Assembly: GCF_000420825.1 (NCBI RefSeq)
Contig: NZ_ATVR01000031.1
Location: 1-40,698 of the forward strand
Source of the DNA: Butyrivibrio sp. AE2015
GTDB taxonomy: Bacteria > Bacillota > Clostridia > Lachnospirales > Lachnospiraceae
Length of the DNA stretch: 40,698 nt
Direction: 5' to 3'
In this document: positions 1-8,806 of the stretch, in pieces
Numbering within the stretch: the first letter of the stretch is position 1
Layout of the letters: every line of letters starts with the position of its first letter
The notes under the pieces: model-generated
Told to the model about the DNA's origin: nothing
The model's input: the letters and a program-made list of their open reading frames with translations, nothing else
The model's database searches: none
Position numbers and translations under genes: made by a program

Positions 1-49
1 TAAGTAATTCTGCTTTTTCAGCTTCAGTATAGTGATGTCTTGAACTCAT
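1..49 (-). CDS. 5' end of a gene cut by the left edge
   Basis: An ATG at 47-49 on the minus strand opens a frame of 16 codons reading MSSRHHYTEAEKAELL before the window stops. An AGGAG sequence lies about 10 bases upstream, as expected for a real start. The short charged start followed by an 'EAEKAEL' helix resembles the beginning of helix-turn-helix transposase accessory proteins, but 16 residues cannot establish a family. The repeat-rich DNA upstream would fit a mobile element, though that is inference only. Confidence 0.5.
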   Translation of the reverse strand, partial: MSSRHHYTEAEKAELL

Positions 50-250
50 AATAGTTATGCTCCTAATAATGAAAGGATAACATCCAGATGTGGTCATTAA
101 CAATAACACAATTGTCCGAAAACACGGTATTGCCTTCAAAAAAATGTATAAAACAGATTTTGGGCTGTATTTTAAATGGGTATTACCACATGAAAGTGGG
201 TCTAAAGTGAATTGATATGTGTCCACTCTATAGGTAGTAGTTTACGTAGG

Positions 251-336
251 CAATTGGGCATATACGGTAATTATCCGTCCGCAGCCACCTTTTAACAGGT
301 GGCTCGAGTTTTGAAATCGGCCTATATGCCCATTTG
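251..336. repeat. Imperfect inverted repeat, two 39-nt arms
   Basis: Arms at 251-289 and 298-336 have equal length and flank an 8-nt loop. They match at the outer end (CAATTGGGCATATA against CAAATGGGCATATA) and perfectly at the inner end (AGCCACC / GGTGGCT), while the middle has diverged. No U-rich tract follows, so it is not a classical terminator. The pattern of conserved ends and a free middle recurs in the other long repeats of this window. Confidence 0.7.
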
Positions 337-348
337 AGTGCTCGTGAA

Positions 349-736
349 GGGTGGCTGGCCTCGCAAAAAGTTGCTATATGCCCAAAACGTTTTTTTCTAT
401 TATATGGATCGTTATACGGACGGAATGTTTTTTATAACAGCGATTTTCTGAGATATAGGATAAGACCTGAATTTCTATCGAAATCCACTTTGATAACCTA
501 TCATGACCAGAAACATGACCTAAGTAAAAGAATAATACAGAATAGGTCATGAATTCTGTAATAACAAGGCAATATCATGACAAAAATCATGACCTAGACA
601 GGTGAAAAAAGCTATTTAGGTCATGTTTCTAAGTAATAGCATGTATCCATGCAGGCGTATCCTCGTATGTTACAATAAATCAATTATCACAGTAAAATGA
701 GCATATAGCCCTACACATCCTTGAAAGTAGCCACCC
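349..736. repeat. Second nested inverted repeat sharing the same two words
   Basis: GGGTGGCT (349-356) followed by GCTATATGCCC (373-383) recurs inverted as GAGCATATAGC (699-709) followed by AGCCACCC (729-736). These are the same two words that bound the 251-336 hairpin. The GGGCATATA-type word therefore occurs four times in about 450 bases, two in each orientation, always with a GGTGGCT-type word nearby. The arms enclose the TCATGACC cluster. Confidence 0.55.
501..629. repeat. Cluster of TCATGACC / GGTCATGA motifs
   Basis: Six copies of an 8-bp word, some cut to 7 bases, lie within 130 bases: 501-508, 514-520, 545-552, 575-581, 587-594 and 619-625, in both orientations. They form nested dyads: a 14-bp perfect inverted repeat (510-523 with 616-629) and a 10-bp one (543-552 with 587-596). 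This could be an array of protein binding sites or a multi-stem RNA. No regulator gene is adjacent. Confidence 0.65.
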
Positions 737-795
737 CTACTGTTCTCGGAATTGGATCCCGAGGCATAAAAGCCAGCCACACCGAAGGTGCTTGT

Positions 796-916
796 CCTTG
801 ACAGAGCTGATGGAAACGCTACAATGCTGGATCCGACGGTGAGATAGAATCTACTGTTCCCATCATCCTCACCGTCGGCGAGTGGGAGACGGCGTTTCCA
901 TCAGGTTCAGTCAAGG
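796..916. repeat. Long imperfect inverted repeat, arms about 48 nt
   Basis: Arms 796-843 and 868-916 flank a 24-nt loop. Three blocks pair: CCTTGAC at the outside, CTGATGGAAACGC in the middle, and an exact 11-bp inner stem CCGACGGTGAG / CTCACCGTCGG. The blocks between them have diverged to the same length within one base. No U-tract follows on either strand. The composition is more GC-rich than its surroundings, so it may be imported or under RNA-structure constraint. Confidence 0.7.
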
Positions 917-1023
917 GTGGCGGACACAGCCAATTACTTACGCTTATACAAAGTGACAATCTGTATAGGATACAAGTGAACCTCGAACTAAACTTTCAAA
1001 GCAATGATTCCCTCTAAAACTTA

Positions 1024-1086
1024 TAATAAAAAAACACTCTATAAAGGGCGGCTCTATCAAGAGCCCTACCCATTATAGAGTGTTTT
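1024..1086 (-). terminator. Compound intrinsic terminator of the carbohydrate cluster
   Basis: A 14-bp perfect stem pairs 1031-1044 with 1073-1086. An inner GGCTC/GAGCC hairpin (1050-1054 with 1061-1065) stacks inside it. On the minus strand the stem runs directly into a run of seven T. It begins two bases beyond the stop codon at 1089-1091, so it closes the GH78-GPH-GH3-membrane protein unit. Confidence 0.93.
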
Positions 1087-1088
1087 CA

Positions 1089-1517
1089 TCAATTCTCAGC
1101 TACTTTTTTTACATCAAAGAATGCACTTATAATTCCTACTATAGCTGCTACGATGATCGCTGCTATTGCTACAACTGCACTAGACATATCTGACATGTTC
1201 TGGGCGTTGTTAGTGAATGTCATGATAGCGGCCATTCCGTTTATTCTGGTGTTGAGAAGTGTAACTCCTCCAACGAAAAGACAAGCCGGTGCAATAACAG
1301 GAAGTACATCTGTCCAGGAAGGAGACACTTTTCCAAGTGTCATCCATCCTACCAAAGCTACAATCGCGATCACAAGTGATGCGATGACTATAGGATTCTT
1401 CCCAAGATTTGAAAAATATGCTGTGTTAGCATTTATTATATAAGCTATAAAACCAACGATCGCAAGGATCAATGTTATGCAGCTTGTTACCATTCCTGCG
1501 CCAAATTTATTATTCAT
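1089..1517 (-). CDS. Small four-helix membrane protein of unknown function
   Basis: The protein has 142 residues, starting at the ATG 1515-1517 behind a strong CAGGAGG site; an upstream in-frame start would lie inside the GH3 gene and lacks such a site. It is almost entirely hydrophobic, with about four predicted membrane segments: near residues 8-30, 43-62, 70-90 and 115-138. I recognise no family or catalytic motif. It is the last gene of the carbohydrate cluster, 13 bases behind the GH3 gene and just before the terminator, so it is probably co-translated with the GH3 enzyme. A role as a membrane partner of that enzyme or of the symporter is only an inference. Confidence 0.8.
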   Translation of the reverse strand: MNNKFGAGMVTSCITLILAIVGFIAYIINANTAYFSNLGKNPIVIASLVIAIVALVGWMTLGKVSPSWTDVLPVIAPACLFVGGVTLLNTRINGMAAIMTFTNNAQNMSDMSSAVVAIAAIIVAAIVGIISAFFDVKKVAEN

Positions 1518-1530
1518 ACTCTGCCTCCTG

Positions 1531-4500
1531 TCAGTCCTCTTTTTTGCGGGCTGTATTTGCATACAAACCGATTCCACATACTACTACAAGTCCAAATACT
1601 ATTGAAAGTATTGTAAGAAGGTTGTCATACCATGTTCTTACGCTTTCAAGTCTGGAATTAGAAACAAGTCCATCCATAGCATTTGAATTAGCAATAGCAT
1701 AGTTCTGCATCTTCATGCAATCCTTCAGGGCCTGCATAAGAGTTGCATCCTTGGAAACATTATCAAGTGTCCAGTAAGAATATGTAGAAGATACTGCATC
1801 CATTGTGTTGTCACCGGTATTACATGACATTGTTACACCATTCTGAACAGCCTCTTTTAACACTACATAAGTAGGATCCATGATAAAGTCTTCTGACATA
1901 AGTCCATAGAATCCCCATTCCTTATGGAGAATATTCTGTAAAAGACCTGCATGAGCATTAGCTGGTGTTATACCTACACGGTTGAAGGCTGTCATTACAC
2001 CGAGAACTTTTCCTGTCTCGATAGGAGCCTGAGTTGCTCTAAGTTCCTGCTCGCGAGCCTTCTGCTCTGTCATAAATACTGAAACACCGGTTCTGTTTAC
2101 TTCTGTATCATTGAATGCAAGGTGCTTTGTAGCTACGATCACACCATATTTCTGAGCTGCAGTTGCTTCAGCAAGTCCAGTGAAGGATGAAAGTACAGGA
2201 TCCTCAGAATAATACTCATGGTTACGAGCATTGTAAGGAACTCTATGGATGTTGTTTGATATTCCCCACCAAATTGTAAGGTTTGACCAAAGTGAGTAGT
2301 TACCCATTACTGAGCCATACTCAGAAGCAAGGTTCTTGTTAAATGTCTGGGCAATAACTGTTGCATTTGCCATAACACCTGCCTTGTAGCCTGCATTCTT
2401 ATCATTTGCATCAATAGCACAAGGATCATCTGAAGATGTATCTGTGTTAGCATACTGGCTAAGTGGATATGAGTAAATTCCGTTTGCACCATCATTCTGA
2501 ATTACTTCAGGAGAAGAAATAGAATCAATAGTCTTTGTACTTGTTCCACCAAAACCTGTTCTGATCATTGCTTCTGAAAGAGTGATCTGATCAATTAAAA
2601 GATCCCATCTCTCGTCGTTTACATCTGTAACTCCCTTAAGATCAGCAAGCTTAAGTCCGTTATCAGCGCCAAATACTACTGATGATGGATCGCCGTTTGC
2701 TGTGATCTCATAAGTATCATTGTCAAGGATTGCCAGCATCTCATCTGTTGCTGTAAGCCCTTCGTAAGTCTTTGGCCAGGTACCTGCCCAGTCATTTCTT
2801 GTAAGGTAGGTTACTGTGTCAGGAAGCCAGTTGTTAAGATCCATATCAGAAAGCTGATTTTCTACAGCTGTTCCGTTTTTTGTTGTTGCAAATGTTGATC
2901 CGTCAAAGTCTGACAAAGTCCAAACCTTTACGTTTTCTCCATTGCCCTCTGCTGTCATTCCGTCAGCAACTGTTTTTCCCTGGGCTGCAAGCACATTGTT
3001 AAGCGCTTCGTGAGCACCATTGCCAACAGTGAAGTAATAATCACCTTCATCAAGGATATAGCATCCTGTTGTTCCTGTTGCGTTTGAAGCTGTGCTGTCC
3101 CAGCTGGTCATGTAGTCCATATCTGCTTCGATAGTTACTGTCTCAGATGCGCCAGGCTCTAAAACTTCAGTCTTTCCAAAATCAAGGAGCTGAATAGCTG
3201 ATTTTTCAATTCCGTGCTCAATATCATACTGAGTATAAGGAAGTGATACATAAAGCTGAACTGCATCTTTTCCGGCTGTGTCACCTGTATTTGTTACAGT
3301 AACCTGAGCAGTTACTTTTCTGGCAGCAGTATCAACATCAATGCTGTCGATTGTCTGCTCAAATGTTGTATATGAAAGTCCATAACCAAATGTATATGTT
3401 ACTTCGTCATCGTAGTTCCATGCACTGCCTGTGCTGCTGCCAACTGTATCATTAGCATTGCCCTGACCAAGAACCACATCAGCGTAACGCGTCTCATAGT
3501 ACTTGTAACCTGTGTAGATACCCTCTGCCTCAACAAGTGCATCGTTGATATAAAGAGTATCATCAGCATTTGTCCATCTGAGATCACCATAGTTCTGTGC
3601 AGCAGGTGAATTTGCAGCTACTACTGCATATGTATCTGTAAGATGTCCAGAAGGGTTAACCTCACCACTTAAGATATCTGCGATTCCATAAAATCCATAT
3701 CCGCCAGGAAGACCAATCTGAAGGATTGCATCTACACCCTCATTATCCTGAAGCTCCTGCACCTCCATTGCACTTGAGTTATTTAAAAGAACTATTACCT
3801 TACCGCCATTTGCATTCTTTGCATCAATAGCAGCCTGGATCAGATCTCTCTCATCATCTGAAAGTCCTAATGGATCAGTCTGACCAAGTTTCTGAGAAGA
3901 ATCAACACCATCCTGACCAGGTGTGTAGTTCTTGTTCTCACTGCCACTTCTGGCAATTGTAACAATCATTACATTATTTTCTGCAAGAGAATCCTTCCAA
4001 GTTGAATCTGTGCCATTTAAAGCTTCCTGTGAAGGCTCTTTGCTTGTAAACTGTGCTCCGATTGCCGGTGCTGTCATAGTATAATATGTTGATGTACCGC
4101 CCCAGGTCTCAACTTCTGTCTTAAATGTCTCTTTGAGCTTCTCATACATATCCTGAAGCTGTGTATTTACGACAAATCCCTTAGCTTTTAAAGCTCCAAC
4201 AAAATCAACTGTGTCAGCATCTGTGCCAACATTTGGTGTGAGGGATGAGCCCATATCGCCGCCTTGTACAGGATAATAGCTTGAAAATCCTAAAAGACTT
4301 ACTTTCTGAGTTTCATCTGATGAAAGTGGAAGAGCTCCATTGTTTTTCAAAAGGACACTTCCTTCTTCACTCATCCTCTCCCCAACATCTGCAATAGCCT
4401 GAACAAGTTCAGTTGTACTACCATAATCTGATGTATATGTGTACATATTTGATGTATCCACATCTCCATCTGTTACGATTTTGGTACTTGATGTACCAAG

Positions 4501-4623
4501 GAACTTATCTATATCAGTTCTGTGATCATTTACAACAGATGTAGCTGATACAGTAAGTGCCAGAAGTGCTGCTCCAGTGGCTGACATTCCCCTATAGAGC
4601 GATATTTTTTTGCCTTTACTCAT
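1531..4623 (-). CDS. Glycoside hydrolase family 3 enzyme, domain-reversed, membrane-anchored
   Basis: The product has 1030 residues, with its start at the ATG 4621-4623 behind AAGGGAGGTC. The domains are in reversed order. The GH3 C-terminal alpha/beta domain ('VLLKNNGALPL') and a fibronectin-III-like domain ('TFGYGLSYTTFE') come first; the (beta/alpha)8 catalytic part comes last. The candidate nucleophile is the aspartate of 'MSEDF' near residue 912. Reversed GH3 enzymes are known from Butyrivibrio and Ruminococcus beta-glucosidases. A hydrophobic segment at residues 11-30 and another near 1002-1023, followed by RKKED, suggest anchoring at both ends with the enzyme outside the cell. The likely activity is a beta-glycosidase, but the substrate cannot be read from the sequence. 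Confidence 0.9.
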   Translation of the reverse strand: MSKGKKISLYRGMSATGAALLALTVSATSVVNDHRTDIDKFLGTSSTKIVTDGDVDTSNMYTYTSDYGSTTELVQAIADVGERMSEEGSVLLKNNGALPLSSDETQKVSLLGFSSYYPVQGGDMGSSLTPNVGTDADTVDFVGALKAKGFVVNTQLQDMYEKLKETFKTEVETWGGTSTYYTMTAPAIGAQFTSKEPSQEALNGTDSTWKDSLAENNVMIVTIARSGSENKNYTPGQDGVDSSQKLGQTDPLGLSDDERDLIQAAIDAKNANGGKVIVLLNNSSAMEVQELQDNEGVDAILQIGLPGGYGFYGIADILSGEVNPSGHLTDTYAVVAANSPAAQNYGDLRWTNADDTLYINDALVEAEGIYTGYKYYETRYADVVLGQGNANDTVGSSTGSAWNYDDEVTYTFGYGLSYTTFEQTIDSIDVDTAARKVTAQVTVTNTGDTAGKDAVQLYVSLPYTQYDIEHGIEKSAIQLLDFGKTEVLEPGASETVTIEADMDYMTSWDSTASNATGTTGCYILDEGDYYFTVGNGAHEALNNVLAAQGKTVADGMTAEGNGENVKVWTLSDFDGSTFATTKNGTAVENQLSDMDLNNWLPDTVTYLTRNDWAGTWPKTYEGLTATDEMLAILDNDTYEITANGDPSSVVFGADNGLKLADLKGVTDVNDERWDLLIDQITLSEAMIRTGFGGTSTKTIDSISSPEVIQNDGANGIYSYPLSQYANTDTSSDDPCAIDANDKNAGYKAGVMANATVIAQTFNKNLASEYGSVMGNYSLWSNLTIWWGISNNIHRVPYNARNHEYYSEDPVLSSFTGLAEATAAQKYGVIVATKHLAFNDTEVNRTGVSVFMTEQKAREQELRATQAPIETGKVLGVMTAFNRVGITPANAHAGLLQNILHKEWGFYGLMSEDFIMDPTYVVLKEAVQNGVTMSCNTGDNTMDAVSSTYSYWTLDNVSKDATLMQALKDCMKMQNYAIANSNAMDGLVSNSRLESVRTWYDNLLTILSIVFGLVVVCGIGLYANTARKKED

Positions 4624-4634
4624 ATTGACCTCCC

Positions 4635-6122
4635 TTATTTGTTTAACGCTGCGCCTTCTTTTTCCTGACGCTCGCGTATTAACCTGTGATCTTCTTCTAT
4701 ATGACTTTCTACCTTCAAAAAGCTCATAAGAACTACTATTACTGCGTAGCAGATAAGCTCGATACCAAGGTAACAAAGAACAAGCATGTTCTGAACAGAA
4801 GCATTCTGGACTGATAAAGTTGCATCATATCCAGCTGCTGTCAAAAATACATTGATAATACCATTTCCAAGTCCTGTCATTCCTACCATGATTGCCCCAT
4901 AAACAGCCATGGTAAATCCGTCAGATCTGAATCCGTTTTTTGCTTCAAGATGATCAAGTACATCTGCCAAAAGAGCCAGTGTCACATACATTGCCGGTAT
5001 TGAACCAACACCTTTTAAAATGACACCGATAGTTACGATGATGAAATTATGAACATTTATAAAGCTTACAAGGCCTCCGATAACCGAGATCAAAAGTCCA
5101 AGTGTTACGGCTTTTTGTTTGCCAAGCTTATTGGCAATTGGCCATGCAAGGAGCATTCCAACTCCTGTAGGAATTCCGCCTATGGCTCCAAGAAGTCCCA
5201 TGGCTGTTCCACCATCTATTCCTTCGAAAACCCAGGTGCAGTAATAATTCATGGATCCGTTTTTAACAAGTCCTCCAAACTGGAAAAGAAGGAAATAAAG
5301 AATTATTATCCACCAGTATTTTTCTTTAACGCATACTTCGATCTGTTTAGAAAGAGGAATCTTTTTATTTTCTTCCTCAAGTCCATAAGTCTCTTCTGTG
5401 ATTCTTTCTCTTGTAAAGAAATACTCAATAATGATGCCTATCAAAGTAGAAACACAAAGAACCAGCATAACTACTTTCCAGTTGTTATAACTTGCCGCAG
5501 CATCAATTCCGCCATCAGCCTTTGGAACAAACAAGAAGTTCTGTAAAAGTATAGGAACCAGTATGCTGGCGCCTACACCAACTGCTGCTACACCTGCCGC
5601 ATTTGAGAATGTTGCAAGCTGCCCTCTGTCATCACTGTTTCTGGTTGAAAGAGAAACCAACGCGCTGTGAGCTGTGTAATAAAATGGATAAGCCATTGCG
5701 TAGTAGAGATTGTAAGATACCGCTATCCAGATCATCTGAACTACAGGAGAGCTATCCTTGGGAACCATGAAAAGAGTTATAATGGCAACCACTATAAGTG
5801 GCATTGACAAAATAAGAAGTGGCCTTGCCTTTCCCTGATTGGTTCTGGTGTTATCCATAACTCTTCCAACAAAGAGGTTTCCTATGATCACAAAAATCAC
5901 TGACAAAATTGGAAGAAGTCCCGAAAAAGTTCCAAACCTGGCTGTGTCTGTCCACCCTATGACATCGGAATAATACCTGTTTAGATATGAACCGAAAATC
6001 GCATTTGATATCAGGGCACAGAATGGTCCGATCAGATATCCAAGTGCTTTTTCATTAAGTTTTACTTCCGGGCTTTTTATTTTCGTTTTTAATACCGGTG
6101 ATTCAACAATTTCTTTTAACAT
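4635..6122 (-). CDS. GPH-type sugar:cation symporter (MFS superfamily)
   Basis: The protein has 495 residues and about 12 membrane segments. After the second helix it shows 'GRVMDNTRTNQGKARP', which matches the loop typical of the glycoside-pentoside-hexuronide symporters (MelB relatives). The ATG at 6120-6122 follows GGAGGATAA. It sits 11 bases upstream of the GH3 gene and 18 bases behind the GH78 gene. The likely role is uptake, across the cytoplasmic membrane, of the oligosaccharide or glycoside that the cytoplasmic GH78 enzyme then trims. Substrate and coupling ion are not evident. Confidence 0.88.
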   Translation of the reverse strand: MLKEIVESPVLKTKIKSPEVKLNEKALGYLIGPFCALISNAIFGSYLNRYYSDVIGWTDTARFGTFSGLLPILSVIFVIIGNLFVGRVMDNTRTNQGKARPLLILSMPLIVVAIITLFMVPKDSSPVVQMIWIAVSYNLYYAMAYPFYYTAHSALVSLSTRNSDDRGQLATFSNAAGVAAVGVGASILVPILLQNFLFVPKADGGIDAAASYNNWKVVMLVLCVSTLIGIIIEYFFTRERITEETYGLEEENKKIPLSKQIEVCVKEKYWWIIILYFLLFQFGGLVKNGSMNYYCTWVFEGIDGGTAMGLLGAIGGIPTGVGMLLAWPIANKLGKQKAVTLGLLISVIGGLVSFINVHNFIIVTIGVILKGVGSIPAMYVTLALLADVLDHLEAKNGFRSDGFTMAVYGAIMVGMTGLGNGIINVFLTAAGYDATLSVQNASVQNMLVLCYLGIELICYAVIVVLMSFLKVESHIEEDHRLIRERQEKEGAALNK

Positions 6123-6140
6123 TTTATCCTCCGCATTTGC

Positions 6141-8717
6141 TTATAGCTTTGCAGTTGCACTATAACGCCCACTGCCGTATTCTAAAGTCTTTCCGTCTGG
6201 AAGTTCCAAAATACACTGGCATCCAACAGGAACTTCAATATCAATGGAAAATACCGAATCCTCTATACGCCATTCGGAGCTTGCCACTCCATAAGAAGTA
6301 TCTATTTTTGCCTTGGCGTAAGTAAGATTTCCTCCAAGAACAGGCTTAATCCTGAATTTTTTATAGCCGGCGTCCAAAGGTTCAATTCCTGCAACTCTCT
6401 TGTATAGGAAATCACCAACAGCTCCTGAAGCATAGTGATTGTAAGAGATCATATTTCCAGTGCCATCATCTCCTATAGGGCACTGTCCATTTTCATCAAG
6501 TCCGTCCCATCTCTCCCAGATTGTTGTAGCTCCTGTCCTTACTTCGTATAACCAGCTTGGACATTTTGTATTAAGGAGCATCTTATAGGCCACATCTGCT
6601 CTTCCGTTATCCGCAAGAGCAAAAAGAATATATGGAGTTCCCGGAAATCCTGTCCCTATGCAATAATTATTCTTTTCGATAAGCTTAACCAGGTTATCAA
6701 CTGCTTTTTTCCGGTTTTCTTTCTTAAACATTCCAAACTGTATAGGAAGTACATATGCAGTCTGAAATTCTTCCTTAAGCCTGCCGTTGCCATCAGTGAA
6801 AATACACTCATAGGCATCTGCCACATTTTCGGATAATTTTCTATACTCTTTTGCATCCTCTTCATAGCCCAAAATCTCAGCTATCTTTGAGAGAATACTG
6901 CTCGTGTTATAAAGACTTGCCGTGGCTGTCCATTTGCTTCTTTTCTGCCACTGTGGCATCTTAGGTGCATCAGGTGCAACCCAGTCTCCAAAATGGAAAA
7001 TAGAAGGCGTATGCCAGATAAATCTGTTTTTACCAAGGCTAAAGCTTGCTGCCCATCTTCTGCATGCACCAACGTACTTTTTCATCATGTCATAGTTGTC
7101 TTTAAGCACACTTATGTCGCCATCTGACATGTATAAAGCCCATGGAACAAGGACACATGCATCTCCCCACCAATCAATTGCCATAGTTGGCATGGTAACA
7201 GGGAATCCAAAACCATTTGCAGGAACTGTGTTTGGCAGACCTCCTGTAGGAAGCTGCTCGCTTCTTACATCTCCAAGCCATTTCTTCAAAAATCTTCCTG
7301 TATCGAAGTTAAAACAAGCTGTTGTACCAAAGACAGCTATGTCTCCTGTCCAACCCATTCTCTCATCTCTCTGCGGACAATCTGTTGGAATGTCTACAAA
7401 GTTTGATTTTGTTGACCATCGTATATTTGACTGGAGTTTATTTATCATCTCATCCGAGCATTCAAAACTTCCTCTGTCAGCCATATCTGAGTAAAGAGCT
7501 ATTGCCTTGATCTCAAAGTCTTCTCTTTTTACTCCTTTAACTGCTGCATACCTGAATCCCATGTATGTAAATGACGGGCTAAATGTCTGCTCTCCATCAC
7601 TACAAATATATGTAACTGTTGCTTTTGCACTTCTTAAAAAGCTGGTATTAAGTGTCCCGTCAGGATTAAGGATCTCTGCGTGTCTTATCTCAATGATCTG
7701 GCCTTTCTTTGCATTCTTTACTGTGAATCGCACAATTCCTGCAAAGTTCTGACCAAAGTCATATATTATCTCTTCACCTTTTTTATCTTCAGATAAGGGT
7801 AAAAATACTTCATGCTCTGTAACAGGTGCTCCACACTCTGCCATTATTTGCGGATTGTATTTTAGCTTTTCTTCTTCGGCATTTCTCCAAGCACTTTCAT
7901 CAAGCTTTACCGTGCTATCGAAGGTTTCTCCATCATAGAGATCAGCCATTTTAACCTTACCCTGCCTTGTTACAAGCCATGAGGAATCCGTTCCAAACAG
8001 ATCTGCCTCTCCGTTGTCATAGACAAAATAAAACATTGCTGAAAGGGCTTGTCTGTCTGCTGCAAATCTATTGTTTCTGCTGTAAATAAAGGAGCCAACT
8101 GCCCAGCCACCCGATACAGTGAAATCTACATTTATTTCTTTTCCCTGATTAAAAAACTCAGTTACATCATAGGTTTGATACTGCAGTCTCTTTTTATAGG
8201 ATGTAAATCCAGGAGCAAAATATCTGTTGCCAACTTTTTCTCCATCGAAATACATCTCATACATTCCCATGGCTGTAGCATACACATAGGCCTTTACAAC
8301 ATTTCCTGCTGCCCTTATCTTTTTCCTGAAAGTCATAGGCTCAGGAGATACTTTCTTTTCCGTAAAAGAATAGCTTCCATCAGTAATGAATTTTCCCGGC
8401 CACTTGTCTGTCATAAGTCCTGTTGTGAATCTTATTGATGAAAAAGCTTCTTCCCCGGTGTCTGACTTTACTGCCACATCCACAGTATATTCAGAAGAAG
8501 GTTTCAGCTTTTCTCCTTCATATGATATTTCTATCTGCTCTGTAGTATCTGTTTCCCACATCGTTTTGCCTGCTTCATCTCTCACTACAATATGACAGTT
8601 TGCAATATGCACATTCTGTCCGTCTGATACTACTTTGTAAGAAATGTGAGGATTATGCTCATCAGTAACAATGTTTTTTTCAAGACCTTCAACTGTAAGT
8701 CGCGCTATCTCAAACAT
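6141..8717 (-). CDS. GH78 alpha-L-rhamnosidase
   Basis: The preferred start is the ATG at 8715-8717, with GAGG six bases upstream, giving 858 residues; a TTG at 8733-8735 would add six residues with a poorer site. There is no signal peptide, so the enzyme is probably cytoplasmic. The order is an N-terminal beta-sandwich, the rhamnosidase N domain, an (alpha/alpha)6 catalytic barrel and a C-terminal beta domain. The family signature 'DCPQRDERMGWTGD' is at 446-459, with the candidate acid Glu452; 'TIWERWD' supplies the candidate base Glu735. It should release terminal L-rhamnose from imported glycosides. It is the first gene of a four-gene unit with the GPH symporter and GH3 enzyme. Confidence 0.95.
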   Translation of the reverse strand: MFEIARLTVEGLEKNIVTDEHNPHISYKVVSDGQNVHIANCHIVVRDEAGKTMWETDTTEQIEISYEGEKLKPSSEYTVDVAVKSDTGEEAFSSIRFTTGLMTDKWPGKFITDGSYSFTEKKVSPEPMTFRKKIRAAGNVVKAYVYATAMGMYEMYFDGEKVGNRYFAPGFTSYKKRLQYQTYDVTEFFNQGKEINVDFTVSGGWAVGSFIYSRNNRFAADRQALSAMFYFVYDNGEADLFGTDSSWLVTRQGKVKMADLYDGETFDSTVKLDESAWRNAEEEKLKYNPQIMAECGAPVTEHEVFLPLSEDKKGEEIIYDFGQNFAGIVRFTVKNAKKGQIIEIRHAEILNPDGTLNTSFLRSAKATVTYICSDGEQTFSPSFTYMGFRYAAVKGVKREDFEIKAIALYSDMADRGSFECSDEMINKLQSNIRWSTKSNFVDIPTDCPQRDERMGWTGDIAVFGTTACFNFDTGRFLKKWLGDVRSEQLPTGGLPNTVPANGFGFPVTMPTMAIDWWGDACVLVPWALYMSDGDISVLKDNYDMMKKYVGACRRWAASFSLGKNRFIWHTPSIFHFGDWVAPDAPKMPQWQKRSKWTATASLYNTSSILSKIAEILGYEEDAKEYRKLSENVADAYECIFTDGNGRLKEEFQTAYVLPIQFGMFKKENRKKAVDNLVKLIEKNNYCIGTGFPGTPYILFALADNGRADVAYKMLLNTKCPSWLYEVRTGATTIWERWDGLDENGQCPIGDDGTGNMISYNHYASGAVGDFLYKRVAGIEPLDAGYKKFRIKPVLGGNLTYAKAKIDTSYGVASSEWRIEDSVFSIDIEVPVGCQCILELPDGKTLEYGSGRYSATAKL

Positions 8718-8763
8718 ACTTAGCCTCTTTTCCAAACCTAATCTTGTTACCTTATAATCTCAC

Positions 8764-8806
8764 AAAAAAAAGGAGCAAAACTGTTTTGTCATGTTTTGCT
8801 CCTTTT
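8764..8806 (-). terminator. Intrinsic terminator ending the nusA operon
   Basis: A perfect 14-bp stem (AAAAGGAGCAAAAC, 8768-8781 with 8793-8806) encloses an 11-nt loop. On the minus strand it is followed by seven T. It lies about 105 bases past the stop of the AEC permease gene and before the GH78 gene, so it separates the two transcription units. Confidence 0.93.

Larger units (their letters stand above)
50..1023. other. Long intergenic region rich in inverted repeats
   Basis: I see no convincing complete protein gene in this stretch. The only longer plus-strand frame (334-552) starts with TTG, lacks a good ribosome binding site and crosses the repeat motifs. The region instead carries several nested inverted repeats and a cluster of TCATGACC words, listed separately. 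It separates the gene at the left edge from the terminator of the carbohydrate cluster. It could encode a structured RNA or be debris of a small mobile element; sequence alone does not decide. Confidence 0.6.

Noticed and set aside
334..552. Plus-strand 72-residue open frame in the left intergenic region
   Set aside because: It starts with TTG without a ribosome binding site, crosses the inverted-repeat words and has no recognisable protein character.
5049..5546. Plus-strand 165-residue open frame inside the GPH symporter gene
   Set aside because: It is fully antisense to a well-supported transporter gene and has no start context or family resemblance.
8718..8735. TTG start six codons upstream for the GH78 gene
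   Set aside because: The ATG at 8715-8717 has a better spaced GAGG, and the extra residues add nothing conserved.
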